This document shows positions 33,701-40,656 of a stretch of DNA of 40,656 nucleotides, piece by piece; position 1 is the stretch's first letter, and each line of letters opens with the position of its first letter. The notes under the pieces are model-generated. The model searched no databases and was not told where the DNA came from. It saw nothing but the letters and a program-made list of their open reading frames with translations. The stretch is from assembly GCA_013792005.1 (NCBI GenBank), contig VMSU01000168.1, forward strand, positions 1-40,656, read 5' to 3'. This DNA is from Desulfobulbaceae bacterium (lineage in GTDB: Bacteria > Desulfobacterota > Desulfobulbia > Desulfobulbales > VMSU01). A program made the position numbers and the translations under genes.

Positions 33701-36061
33701 CGGAACTCGCCAGGGGTGACTATGGAGGCTTGGGTCTATCCGACCATGACCGATACCAACCCGCGTAATGTCTTTTCTACCGAGAACGGCGGTTATGATT
33801 GGGGGATTGTTGCCTTGAACGGCAAGTGGTATGTCAACACCGGCTTGTCGCAATACTACACCGGTTTGACGGTGGAGTTGAACACCTGGCAGCATATCAC
33901 CGCCGTGTTCACCCCCTTGGTCGGCATCACCTTCTATAAGAACGAGCAGATGGTCTCTATTCCCGAGATCGATTACGACCTCTCGAGTGGGGCGTTTACT
34001 ATCCGTCGCCAGGCCAATAGCAGTTCAGCGCTTTACTACTTCAAGGGGATGATCGACGAGGTCTTAGTCTATGGCCGACCATTGACTGCGGCCCAGGTAA
34101 CGGACCACAACAGCTATCAGGAGCGGACCGCCTTCACTTATAGCGATACTGGGCTTGAGCAGGACAGTACCTATGTCTACCGGCTTAAGGCCAGCAAGGC
34201 GGCTGGCTGCGGGTGGAGCAAGGTGGCGACTGCCACTGCCGTTACCCCGGTGCTGCCACCTCCCACCAACTTGGCCATCACCTGTAACTCGACCAGGTGT
34301 ACGCTCGGGTGGATGGATAACAACGGTTCTGAGACCGGCTACGTGGTTAGCCGTTGTGAGGGGGGGAGCGGAGATTGCGGCACACCTGCATTGTTTAATC
34401 TGGGGGCGAACAGTACCGCCATGATCGATGACACGGTCTGCCCGAATACGGCTTACACCTATCGAGTCTGGGCCATAGGGGCTTGGGGTCAGACCACCTT
34501 TGTCGAAATGGGGAAGAGCACCTCGATCCCGCCGGTACTCTCCAGTTTGAATGCCAATCGGGTATCTGAGGTGGCGGTCGATCTCTCCTGGAGCTTTCAG
34601 TCGGCCGATGAGACCGGGGTCAGGTTGGAACGCTGCCTCGGGGCAAGCTGCGTCGAGGTGGACCTTCCTCCGGCGACCAAAGCCTACGCCGATGCCACTT
34701 TGATGGCCGACACCGAGTACTGTTATCGGGTCAGTGCCTATAAAAACGCCTCCTGCGGTTGGCAGACCGCCTTGATCGGGCCGGTCTGCCGGACCACCAG
34801 CCTGGTGGTCGGTGATTTGACCGTTACCCCTCAAAACACCACCACGGCTGCGTTGGCCTGGAGTGATACTTTCCAGACCGAGACTGTTTCGGTCGTGGAG
34901 CGGTGTAATGGGGATCTGGCCACCTGCTGCAACAATAACCCCGCAGTCTGCAACGGCACTTTTGCCAATATCGCTGAAGTAACAGCGAACAAGGTCTCCT
35001 ATACTGATACGGATCTCTGTGCCGGTACCCCTTACACCTACCGGGTCACCACCATGGATAAGGGCTTGAGCAGGGATAACAACGGCTGTTGGACCAGACG
35101 GGCACCGTTTACCTTTACTACCTTTCCGGCCAATACCGGGGTCGAGGTGGTAATTCCCTATAAGAGCGGGATGCGGTCCGACTTTGCCGATCTGCGGTTC
35201 TATGATACCACCGCCCATCGGGAGTTATCTTATCGGATCAAGCAGAAGGTCAACTCCTCCAGCGCCACCGTCTGGGTGAAGACCGGCAGCAAGGCTACGA
35301 TCTCTCTCTATTACGGTAATCTCAATGCCGGGGATAGCAGTGATGTCGGGGCCGTATCCACTGCCCAGGCGGGAGTAGCCAGTGTTAATTTCGCCGGCAC
35401 CGAGGGCGATGGCGTCACCTGTTTCACCTTCACCCACACTTGGGTTGCCCCTCCGACTTTGGCTGTTCAGGCCGATACCGCCGCGGCCATGGCTCCTACG
35501 GATTTGACCGCCACGGTGGGAGAAGGGAGTATCCTTCTCTCCTGGACCTCCGGGACCGGCGACGAGAGCGGGTTTCAGGTGGAACGGGATTGTGGCAGCG
35601 GTTATGTCCAGATCGGTCTCACCCCGGCGGGTGTCACTACCTTGAGCGATGAGACGTTCCCCAGTTCTGAGCTGTGCAGTTATCAGGTCAATGGGGCTAA
35701 ACAGGGGGCATGCCCCTGGACCTCCGCCCCGAGTAACAGTGTTCAACTCCTGGCGCCGCCTGAGACGCCGCAGGTTACCGCTACCCCGGAGAATGCTTTC
35801 TTGATCCGTTTGGATTGGACGGATGCCAGCGATGAGGAGGGGTATGACGTGGAGGTCAAGGTCTTCGGCGGAGTTTGGGTGCCGGTGATCGCTCTTGCCG
35901 CCGACCAGGTGAGCTTTACCGACACCGAGGGCATCAACCCTAACAGCCAGTACCTCTATCGAGTTCGAGCCCGTCGAGGGGCGGTCCACTCCGCCTGGGG
36001 CCAGGCAGCAGCTATTACCCCGGTCTATACAACCGGGGCGGCGACCTGTCCGTTGCCCTAG
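27788..36061 (+). CDS. Giant secreted beta-propeller / FN3 / LamG surface protein
   Basis: A 2757-residue exported protein. The ATG at 27788 has GGAGGG 7 bases upstream and is translationally coupled to the cytochrome; an ATG at 27854 would give a more ordinary signal peptide (RNILVMLFGLALVLVG core). Domains in order: a propeller of about eight W..Y..G.DD-type repeats (about 55-490), one FN3, a second eight-repeat propeller (590-1035), then about twelve more FN3 domains. LamG-like domains (about 1495-1700 and 1905-2110) each sit inside an FN3 domain, and a DUF2341-like domain lies near 2445-2560. Most FN3 domains carry a VERC-x(3-6)-C cysteine pair. No haem motif, protease motif, C-terminal sorting signal or TM anchor is seen. 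It is probably an extracellular scaffold or adhesin presented with the 36-haem cytochrome. Confidence 0.92.
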   Translation: MRENARNGQGEILTRKRREGAVMRMGRQRNILVMLFGLALVLVGSVSFSQAAGDLFIWQFSHSQPGIQEAKASAVDSLGNLVITGYTNSGGDDDWYTIKLSSDGQSVLWTARYANPQGDDLAVAVAVDGNDDVIVTGYVFNGVNKDIAVIKYDGANGNQQGEPFIMNGVANGDDLAQALAVDALNNIYVAGYSHTGTSAGDNALIFRLGPGGPNPDGTPIWQVNYNGAANGDDRFTTVIAGVSGIAVAGHSRVMHSGGREDFDYLTMKIDATGTTLWQKNYDHGSENDLAYYVGMDQFGNVIVTGEVLAGGQHDMRTIKYAGGDGQQLWARSYSGGSPNIPRGLVVDSDGEVYLAGNTFTNNGKDDFYTARYAGASGVVVWEKVFDSGANNSDIPQALAVDQTGGLYVTGYTHKAVDGDDDFQTLKYNKENGNLIWQQAQDGPPAGGNQQPVGVAVALSITADGNVYVAGWSQIATEDLDYYAVKYSADLLNSPTGLISTVVSQTRVDLVWQDNSNPPNNEDTFCVERCQGFGCGDFVEITCSVPQDQTTYSDTSVIRDIWYTYRLKGKSVALGYSLPTAPSSVLTTVIDYPAPEWLYTHDGEGLDDMANAIAVGSDDNPVATGMSASAYSQYDYYTVKLDRTNAAIPLWIDDYDGPDGQGDMGICLAVDSHDDVVVSGFSSIDAGQGVNTNDIFTIKYAKTGPDPYTGYPVWTSQYNGPGNDDDRSTAVASAADNTDFTVVTGYGKNTDGNDDIYLIKYKPNYDTAGQEVWSIAPFDGGFNDYPSATAFTLAGNVVVVGTTYNAAGDSDIFISQYRGSDGTLMPGWPYVHDFGNGVDGINALAVAEDGSIYVAGYARNSAGNVDIYVNKFDQGGSPQWGGGQIIDGAGHGFDEARGVMIDPNDGEIVVGATVTSASGSLDFLVLRFTADGTLRWSRTLDLVEHDEILQGMTMSPSGEVCLVGETDDDVDTDVLAVKYDHLGNLIGSTRFDHGYDDFATAITVNRRGEFYVAGYSATGPLAHDDYDFVVFRFNGQELQAPSPLTTHVQHTTVDLLWTENDPTVSGYKVYRINGTCAVGGSSFSPADLIQTTTMVTTAIHDSGLNINATYCYGVESYRSSTGEVSRMIERQVTTTVPVPPDTLVATIKNTSAVDVCWHDNSSSEEGFEVQRCTGVDCDFSAVTSFLVPAELDGAAAATCMVDTTACDAGQGKVFRYRVQSYLANAWRSAFSLATPSDTVTVPGLMAPSSLQTTQVVETMVNLQWTDNTVDESDFVVERCLGADCSNFSQVGVTSAVTFADATVLANQTYSYRIKARKQTPCGADLSSPSPAIIVNTIPPVPASLVATVIRPGVVSLAWTPQTTTHSGFSVERCDGAGCTDFALLATISSPTVAKYTDTTACYGSDGTNRYRVTAIGAWGASAPSAAVTAVSGTGAIPISLSTVTTEASVKLNWSYTDANRDGFIIERCAGPVATCNQSDANFIQVSGSPITGDDAALQAFWHMDELSWSGAVGEVIDSSGKGNHATARNGAVADNPGKVGSGAALLSGVDYLSTDLLVDQGNTTPGATFMAWVYPTLQNNTYQYLFSTDNGGADWGLSLRNGYWYVDTGSTANYYATSATMNTWQHVAVVFNPVVGVQVYVNGILRSTIANIGFEESSNPMNIGRRPTTGDYFTGRVDEVALFNRTLTSQEVTQYYNNSRVFTFIDSDGITTATTYNYRIKPVINTTCGDWEPRVGFGAVSATTPTVPLAPLSLTVTQKGTTELGLAWTPKTSSESGFVIDRCQGTGCDFSTMVSFQVGAGMSAYQDISTCQGTTYRYRVKAVKGSAAPWEWESPYSTAAEKATVAANSVALLLNVVSESEVTASWSDVNPDEDSYELSRCLVVSGITACDQDHHFTVLETFPGTVSGALLHYRMDEALWNGTANEVKDVGNSKHGRAYGGATTAAGGRFGRAGSFNGTTGYVYTPLTLDQKRNSPGVTMEAWVYPTMTDTNPRNVFSTENGGYDWGIVALNGKWYVNTGLSQYYTGLTVELNTWQHITAVFTPLVGITFYKNEQMVSIPEIDYDLSSGAFTIRRQANSSSALYYFKGMIDEVLVYGRPLTAAQVTDHNSYQERTAFTYSDTGLEQDSTYVYRLKASKAAGCGWSKVATATAVTPVLPPPTNLAITCNSTRCTLGWMDNNGSETGYVVSRCEGGSGDCGTPALFNLGANSTAMIDDTVCPNTAYTYRVWAIGAWGQTTFVEMGKSTSIPPVLSSLNANRVSEVAVDLSWSFQSADETGVRLERCLGASCVEVDLPPATKAYADATLMADTEYCYRVSAYKNASCGWQTALIGPVCRTTSLVVGDLTVTPQNTTTAALAWSDTFQTETVSVVERCNGDLATCCNNNPAVCNGTFANIAEVTANKVSYTDTDLCAGTPYTYRVTTMDKGLSRDNNGCWTRRAPFTFTTFPANTGVEVVIPYKSGMRSDFADLRFYDTTAHRELSYRIKQKVNSSSATVWVKTGSKATISLYYGNLNAGDSSDVGAVSTAQAGVASVNFAGTEGDGVTCFTFTHTWVAPPTLAVQADTAAAMAPTDLTATVGEGSILLSWTSGTGDESGFQVERDCGSGYVQIGLTPAGVTTLSDETFPSSELCSYQVNGAKQGACPWTSAPSNSVQLLAPPETPQVTATPENAFLIRLDWTDASDEEGYDVEVKVFGGVWVPVIALAADQVSFTDTEGINPNSQYLYRVRARRGAVHSAWGQAAAITPVYTTGAATCPLP

Positions 36062-36083
36062 GGTTTTACTTCGTGCGATCACC

Positions 36084-36122
36084 GTAGAGTTGCCTCTGGC
36101 CCACGGCCAGAGTCAACTCTAC
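36084..36122 (+). terminator. Very stable hairpin after the giant surface-protein gene
   Basis: GTAGAGTTG-C-CTCTGGCC and GGCCAGAG-T-CAACTCTAC form a 17-bp stem with one mismatch and a CAC loop, 22 bases after the stop codon. There is no T-tract, so it may block 3' exonucleases or assist termination of the long operon transcript. Confidence 0.55.
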
Positions 36123-36176
36123 TCATACATAGGGCTGGCGGATCGATGCCACTTAACCGTCCGTTGTCTCGCCTCT

Positions 36177-36200
36177 GGTGGGGAGCGTTGGCTCCCTACC
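36177..36200 (+). terminator. Second hairpin downstream of the giant operon
   Basis: GGTGGGGAGC-GTTG-GCTCCCTACC is a 10-bp stem with one G-T pair, followed by TTAATT. Together with the hairpin at 36084 it forms a tandem 3'-end structure. The rest of the 337-bp gap to 36398 shows nothing I can name. Confidence 0.45.
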
Positions 36201-36398
36201 TTAATTGCGTGTTGCCATTATTTCGATCATGGTCCTGTGTGGCAACGTCTGTAACTTTCTTGGGTGTGCTCCTCAGGCGCATCCTGCCATCTACGGAAAA
36301 GCTTGTTCATTCCTTCCTCTTCTGACAACTGCCCCGATCATAGCTTGAATCCAACACCATTCTTGCCAATTTACTGGAAGTATTGTAAGCCATTCTTT

Positions 36399-37475
36399 AT
36401 GTTCAACCATCTCACTCGAGCCATTCAGTATAACTGTGAAATCTCCGATGCCAGGTTCGGCGCGGGCTATTCGCTCTGTACCCTGATTCTGAAGTTACGC
36501 AACTGTTACAAGTGGGAGCAGGGTCTTGAGCCTTGGGAGGAGCCGGAATCTGCAGTGGTTCTCGATTGGATTGAGGCGAAGGAGGAGCAGTGGCAGGTAA
36601 TAGGCGGGCAGGAGTATCTGGGGCTACCAGGGAATGGCGCTTCGATTGACCCATATGATCTGATAGCTGTTAACTCTCTGCTTAAAGGTCATAATCTTTA
36701 CTACGGTGCCGGGTATGGCCGTTCACTGAAAGCGATCTTTTTTCTGGCTGAGGTGCGTGAGCGGCTTGAGGTGTCTGGTTCACCGGTTCTGATCCTGGGT
36801 CGGGAGCTGGCCAGGGAACTCTCGGCGCCTTTTGCTCTCCTCCAAGACGACCTGATCATTATCCGGCAACAGCCGCTCCGCTTCTTTTTCTGGGATCAAA
36901 TTCAAGAACTCCGGGCTGTGACCCGCTTGCCGCTGCGTCATGCCCTCCAGTTTTACGGGGTGGTTGGCAACGACTTGACCCTTAACCAGCGAGCCTTACG
37001 GGATAAACTTGATACTATCGTGGAGAGTGAAATGCCGATCTTCATTCATCACGAGATCGGTGAACTCCGTGAGACAGGACTTGACAGCGCCACCTTGCAC
37101 GCGATAATCGCCGCCTTTCCCGATTCCCCGATCGAACTGGTTGCCCGAGGGGTTAAGGATATCCTGGCTGATACCCATCCCGAGGGGATGCTGAGCTTTA
37201 TCCTTCACCATCGGCGACAGGCGTCGCTCTCCTTTTATCTCGGTTTTCTGGACGGCATCCGGAAACTGCTCTTTCCCGAAATCGGGCCGGCTTACCGGCA
37301 ATTCATGGAGGATTCCGATTGGTCTGGGATCAGCCGAGTCCGTGATCAGGCCCGAGAGGCAAATCTGGTGAGATCTGCCATCTTGAAGGCTGCGGCCCAG
37401 GATCTGGACATAATCGGCAGTGGACCGGTCGGGGAGCGGTTGCAGGAGGAACTTCTGACCCCGCTGGGTATGTAG
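36399..37475 (+). CDS. Conserved protein of unknown function
   Basis: A 358-residue soluble protein without a signal peptide. The N-terminus MFNHLTRAIQYNCEISDARF is followed by GYSLCTLILKLRNCYKWEQG. I believe a similar opening occurs in an uncharacterised family of sulfate-reducing bacteria, but that is memory, not a search. The middle contains FFLAEVRERL and LILGRELARELSAPFALLQD, and the second half is helical. The start at 36399 is chosen where family-like sequence begins, because the 45 upstream codons are of low quality; no strong ribosome site is present. It is a single gene convergent with the FecR-PASTA gene. No function can be offered. Confidence 0.7.
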   Translation: MFNHLTRAIQYNCEISDARFGAGYSLCTLILKLRNCYKWEQGLEPWEEPESAVVLDWIEAKEEQWQVIGGQEYLGLPGNGASIDPYDLIAVNSLLKGHNLYYGAGYGRSLKAIFFLAEVRERLEVSGSPVLILGRELARELSAPFALLQDDLIIIRQQPLRFFFWDQIQELRAVTRLPLRHALQFYGVVGNDLTLNQRALRDKLDTIVESEMPIFIHHEIGELRETGLDSATLHAIIAAFPDSPIELVARGVKDILADTHPEGMLSFILHHRRQASLSFYLGFLDGIRKLLFPEIGPAYRQFMEDSDWSGISRVRDQAREANLVRSAILKAAAQDLDIIGSGPVGERLQEELLTPLGM

Positions 37476-37510
37476 CAACAGTCACTCCGCTGGTTTCCCC
37501 TCTCATTATG

Positions 37511-37532
37511 GCATGGTTCCAGTGCTTTTTTT
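37511..37532 (+). terminator. Possible weak terminator after the unknown gene
   Basis: GCATG-GTTC-CA-G-TGC forms a short imperfect stem followed directly by a T7 tract, in the 55-bp gap between two convergent genes. The T-run is clear but the stem is weak. Confidence 0.3.
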
Positions 37533-38886
37533 ATCTCACCTGTAGCAGGACCGGGGGCAAGGGAGCGTTGGGCATGGACTGTGTCTCCAGGCTGTATACC
37601 CAAATATCCACTCTGGCGCCACGTTCCATGGCGACGCCGGCTGAGGGTTTCTGTCGAAAAACAAGTCCGTTCTTGGGTCGTGCCGATGTCGACTCCTTGG
37701 TGGTCTGGCCGATGTTCAAACCGGCTCTTTCCAGCTCGTGCCGGGCCTTGTCGATGTGCATGCCCAAGAGATGCGGCACTTCCGTCATGGGTGGTGGTGG
37801 GCGTTCATATCGGTAAATCGTGAGTTGCGCCTCCGTGTTCGGTCTCATTTGACTCCCGGCCTTGGGCCATTGCCGCGCTACCCGGTTATCCTGGCGCTGA
37901 TTATTGGTGATCAGCTCATCCCTCTGCCGATTGAGGGGAATCCCAGCTTCTTTGAGCATCTCACGCGCTCTCTGGAAAGGAAGATTGAGGAGCATGGGCA
38001 TCTCCGGAATATCGACATGGTACCGATAGACATACAGATCTACCTCGGTCCCGGGTGGCGCCATTGTTCCCGGTTTGGGGGACTGGTTCGCTACCCGACC
38101 GTCGTCTGAACGTCGTTTGGCTGCTGTCTCTCGTATCTTGCCAAACTTCAGGCCGCTTCTGGAAAGAATGTCGCGGGCCTGGTCACGGTCGCTACCGATC
38201 AAGTCAGGCACAGGTACGCGGTTTATTCCCTGTGAATGCTCCTGGCACAGGCTTCGGTTCAGTCCGCAGGCCCAATCGATTTCATCCAGGAAATCATCCG
38301 CCGGGGTCGGCTCGGGGGCCGACTGGTTACGCCAGGTTTGACACTGGAAGCCGGCCGGAACGATCTTACTGTCCCCAACATTGCTGCGGATAGACATTTC
38401 GCCCTTGATGACGGTGAGTTTTGTCCATTGTGATGTAACCCGGAGATGAAACGTGGTTCCAATGGTATTGACTACTGCACCGGAGCCGGTTTCTGCTTCG
38501 GTCTGGCAAGGGGTGTCCACCAGCATGCTACCCACGTTGATCAGGATGCGGAGTTTACAGAAGGATGTTGAAAGCCATTCCAGTACCGGATCGGTGTCGG
38601 CATCGAATAATACCTCTCCTCCCCGTGCCAAAGTGAGAGTGGTGCGGGCGTCTCCCACTGTCCTGATGTGATCGCCGGACTGCATCACTGCCCCTTGGGA
38701 GACGATCCGATTGTTGATTTGCACCTCTCCTGGCCCGATGATACGGGTGATTCTGCCGATTTCACCTGTGCTGGAGGGGGCTGGTTTGCTGCCCTTCGGT
38801 GAGGAAGGTACGCAACCAGTCAGCAGGCAGGCCAGGGCCATCAGTAAGAAAAACAGCGGGTGTTGGATACGGGGCAGGATTTTCAA
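37531..38886 (-). CDS. FecR-PASTA lipoprotein
   Basis: A 451-residue predicted lipoprotein. The start is a TTG at 38886, set by a perfect AGGAGG 6 bases upstream; the in-frame ATG at 38913 would overlap the previous gene by 17 bp and lacks such a site. The signal sequence ends in the lipobox LLTGC. A FecR-like beta domain (about 45-195; GEVQINNRIVSQGAVMQSGD, NTIGTTFHLRV, TVIKGEMSI) is followed by three PASTA domains (VPVPDLIGSDRDQARDIL, IPEMPMLLNLPFQRAREML, VPHLLGMHIDKARHELERAG). PASTA modules usually bind peptidoglycan or sense it in Ser/Thr kinases; here no kinase is attached. It follows the membrane-protein gene by 10 bp, so the two form an operon, probably an envelope module. Confidence 0.88.
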   Translation of the reverse strand: MKILPRIQHPLFFLLMALACLLTGCVPSSPKGSKPAPSSTGEIGRITRIIGPGEVQINNRIVSQGAVMQSGDHIRTVGDARTTLTLARGGEVLFDADTDPVLEWLSTSFCKLRILINVGSMLVDTPCQTEAETGSGAVVNTIGTTFHLRVTSQWTKLTVIKGEMSIRSNVGDSKIVPAGFQCQTWRNQSAPEPTPADDFLDEIDWACGLNRSLCQEHSQGINRVPVPDLIGSDRDQARDILSRSGLKFGKIRETAAKRRSDDGRVANQSPKPGTMAPPGTEVDLYVYRYHVDIPEMPMLLNLPFQRAREMLKEAGIPLNRQRDELITNNQRQDNRVARQWPKAGSQMRPNTEAQLTIYRYERPPPPMTEVPHLLGMHIDKARHELERAGLNIGQTTKESTSARPKNGLVFRQKPSAGVAMERGARVDIWVYSLETQSMPNAPLPPVLLQVR

Positions 38887-38896
38887 TGGCGGCCTC

Positions 38897-39937
38897 CTAA
38901 GGAATGATGGCATTTGGCGGTGGGGAGGGCTCTGAAAACAGGGAGGCGTGATCGATTACCTCCAGAGTCGTGATTTCGGAGAATGGAACCACATATGACG
39001 CATCGTTACCGGCATGCCAGAGAATTATGGATTTTTCACTCTGGTGGATGAGAAAAAACGGGCCGTTGGGAATATGGACCTCGGAATTTTTCTTGGTGTA
39101 AATATTCACCTTGGGGAAAACATTGGGCATCACCAGCGCCCCGTAGGTCAGTGGCAAGACCATGCCGTAAATCATGAACAGGATCATGAGCGGCAGATAG
39201 ATAATTCGGGTCGCAGCGCCTCTGAGCAAGTGACTACGAAAGGGTACTACCACCAGAAAAAGCCCAAAAACGAGGTTTACCAAGCCGGCATAATAGGCTT
39301 GGGGGAGCGCATGATCCTGACGGCGGATTTTGCAGGCCAGGCGTGCCGCCGGATTCTGGTTGGCCACGGTGTTGGGGGCCTCGGTGCATGTCATGTGGAG
39401 TACCCCGGTGATCTGAATTGGGATGAAGACATTCCGGTACTGGCTGCCTGCCCAGAGCAGCATCAACACTAAGAGACAACTCGAAAACAGTTGTGACGAC
39501 AGGATGTTTCCGACTCCCTTGTGGGCCGCGATAAGCCATTCCTGAAGAAGAACTGTGGTGGTGGTGCGCCGAATTTTGGAGATGACAGCAGCTATAATGC
39601 CGACGAGGCCTAGGCTCAGGATAATCAATCCGGCCAGTATCGGCAGCAGGGCATGTCCCAAGTCGATGAGGCTCTCAAAGAGGATGATCAGTGTAATGTA
39701 AAAAAACTTCGCTCCGATCTCCACATAGTCGCCGACAGCAACTCCGGAGTATAGTTCGACCCCAAGCATGTTGAGGTGGGATTTGGCGCAGAGAAATCCC
39801 ACGGCATACATCAGGGCCACCACCCCGGACATGGAGCCAGCGAGCCAGCCAATAGCACCGGCTGTGGATTTTAAGTCCGTACTCAGGCTGTGGAGGTATC
39901 CAGGGCGATTGTGGTCTTTAGTCTCGTTTATGGTCAT
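38897..39937 (-). CDS. Six-TM membrane protein, function unknown
   Basis: A 346-residue inner-membrane protein with about six hydrophobic segments (near 27-50, 78-95, 97-120, 147-165, 215-233, 245-268). A loop of some 45 residues between TM4 and TM5 contains two cysteines (MTCTEAP, LACKIRR), and a soluble C-terminal tail of about 75 residues follows. The tail contains SEKSIILWHAGNDASYVVPF and ends in a proline-rich SEPSPPPNAIIP. I do not recognise the family. It is first in a two-gene operon with the FecR-PASTA lipoprotein, so a joint envelope function is likely. The ATG at 39937 lacks an obvious ribosome site. Confidence 0.75.
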   Translation of the reverse strand: MTINETKDHNRPGYLHSLSTDLKSTAGAIGWLAGSMSGVVALMYAVGFLCAKSHLNMLGVELYSGVAVGDYVEIGAKFFYITLIILFESLIDLGHALLPILAGLIILSLGLVGIIAAVISKIRRTTTTVLLQEWLIAAHKGVGNILSSQLFSSCLLVLMLLWAGSQYRNVFIPIQITGVLHMTCTEAPNTVANQNPAARLACKIRRQDHALPQAYYAGLVNLVFGLFLVVVPFRSHLLRGAATRIIYLPLMILFMIYGMVLPLTYGALVMPNVFPKVNIYTKKNSEVHIPNGPFFLIHQSEKSIILWHAGNDASYVVPFSEITTLEVIDHASLFSEPSPPPNAIIP

Positions 39938-40227
39938 GGTGTGCCATTGCGACTGAAGAGATTGGAACGATTTTTGTCCACGATTTAGGTTACCTAGAGA
40001 TTGCTACGGAAGGCAATTACGCATTGTGGTGAAGGAGTGCGGAGAAATGTTTCTGCACTAAATGGTGGAACTATTTGATTTGTTAATGTTTTTCTTGGTA
40101 TGTGTTGTCTGCAATTTTTCCCTGATATTTTCTTTGTGGGCGCGATTTTTTTTGTGAGAGAAGGGGAGGTTGGTCAACGCTGGTTCTTTGACCCTTGTAC
40201 ATGAGGGCGATATCACATTTCGTGTTC

Positions 40228-40256
40228 TTGACATCAGTAGATGATATTTTTTTACA
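40228..40256 (+). promoter_or_regulatory. Possible promoter for the ABC-transporter gene
   Basis: TTGACA (40228-40233) and TTTACA (40251-40256) are 17 bases apart; the -35 is perfect and the -10 weak. A start near 40263 would give a leader of about 185 bases. The rest of the A/T-rich 39938-40448 gap holds no convincing gene. Confidence 0.3.
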
Positions 40257-40448
40257 AAAATACATTCCGTGGACCTTGCGTAACCGTCAAGGCGGTGCTA
40301 CATTTGCCCCGTCTTCCTGTGTGAGTCAGGCGCATGGACGATGCCCGCCCCTTTCTTCTCTCAGGAACAAGCCCCTTGCTCTTAACACTCGTGTTTCTTT
40401 TAAACAAATTTAACAGCCCCAGCGCGCAGCCCTGGGAAGGCAATGACT

Positions 40449-40656
40449 ATGATTGACGTCAAAGAACTCTGCAAAAACTATGATGATGTCGTGGCTTTGA
40501 GCGATGTTTCTTTTTCCATCGCGCCCGGCGAGGTCATAGGTCTGCTCGGCCCCAACGGCGCCGGTAAGACCACCCTCATGAAGATCCTCACCGGATTTCT
40601 CCAGCCCTCGTCAGGCACGGCGAGTGTCGGGGGGTTCGATGTCTTGAACGACACCG
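40449..40656 (+). CDS. ABC-transporter ATP-binding protein, N-terminal part
   Basis: The first 69 codons of an ABC ATPase that runs off the right edge. Visible features are [20 protein letters not shown], the A-loop tyrosine in KNYDD, and an intact Walker A motif GPNGAGKTT near residue 38, then [20 protein letters not shown]. This is the pattern of export-type ATPases of the GldA/NatA/CcmA-like group, usually followed by a membrane permease gene. The ATG at 40449 is preferred because GGAAGG lies 8 bases upstream; an ATG at 40443 is the alternative. The Walker B and signature motifs lie beyond the window. Confidence 0.9.
   Translation, partial: MIDVKELCKNYDDVVALSDVSFSIAPGEVIGLLGPNGAGKTTLMKILTGFLQPSSGTASVGGFDVLNDT

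Noticed and set aside
29534-36082. Several long minus-strand frames (29534-30727, 34064-35218, 35225-36082) under the giant surface-protein gene
   Set aside because: They are shadows of the FN3/propeller coding sequence, without ribosome sites or recognisable domains.

Overview
This window looks like a chromosome segment of a strictly anaerobic, sulfur-metabolising bacterium of the Desulfobacterota (a Desulfobulbales- or Desulfuromonadales-like lineage). The reasons are a bona fide DsrC with both conserved C-terminal cysteines, three periplasmic or extracellular multihaem c-type cytochromes with CX4CH/CXXCH pairs typical of Geobacter-type proteins, an LL-diaminopimelate aminotransferase (DapL), a CooT-like nickel protein and a GEMM-I cyclic-dinucleotide riboswitch. 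I see no tRNA, rRNA, transposase, phage gene or CRISPR array.

Layout. 1-5.7 kb is housekeeping and regulation: a truncated membrane histidine kinase and a CoA-binding protein (-), a hairpin-rich gap, cooT-like (+), a HAD phosphatase (-), nadB (+) and dsrC (+) with its own promoter and terminator. 5.3-8.7 kb is a three-gene (-) operon: a PstS-like periplasmic binding protein, overlapping by 4 bp a membrane PAS-GGDEF-EAL protein, then a small HEAT-repeat protein. 9-13 kb holds dapL, preceded by a compact structured leader and an attenuator-like hairpin, then mntP (-) and htpG (+). 13.5-17.4 kb is a (-) cytochrome operon: a secreted 1150-residue protein with about 20 haem motifs, followed by a small tetrahaem cytochrome. 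18-21.8 kb carries an all-helical protein of unknown function and a 989-residue fusion of an MrfA-type helicase with an MrfB-type DEDD exonuclease.

22-36 kb is the most striking region. A sigma-54-like -24/-12 element sits so that transcription would start just before a GEMM-I aptamer. The aptamer's 3' strand overlaps an intrinsic terminator. Behind this switch lie only two genes: an 1803-residue cytochrome with 32 CXXCH plus 4 CX4CH motifs, and, 1 bp later, a 2757-residue secreted protein made of two beta-propellers, about thirteen FN3 domains, two LamG domains nested inside FN3 domains, and a DUF2341-like domain. I read this as a second-messenger-gated surface electron-transfer and scaffold unit of about 14 kb. 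The first ~280 residues of its cytochrome are paralogous to those of the (-) cytochrome, whose upstream region also has a sigma-54-like site but no recognisable aptamer.

36.4-40.7 kb holds a conserved unknown gene (+), a (-) pair of a six-TM membrane protein and a FecR-PASTA lipoprotein starting at TTG, and the first 69 codons of an ABC-transporter ATPase that runs off the right edge. All functional calls come from reading motifs by eye; no database search was run.
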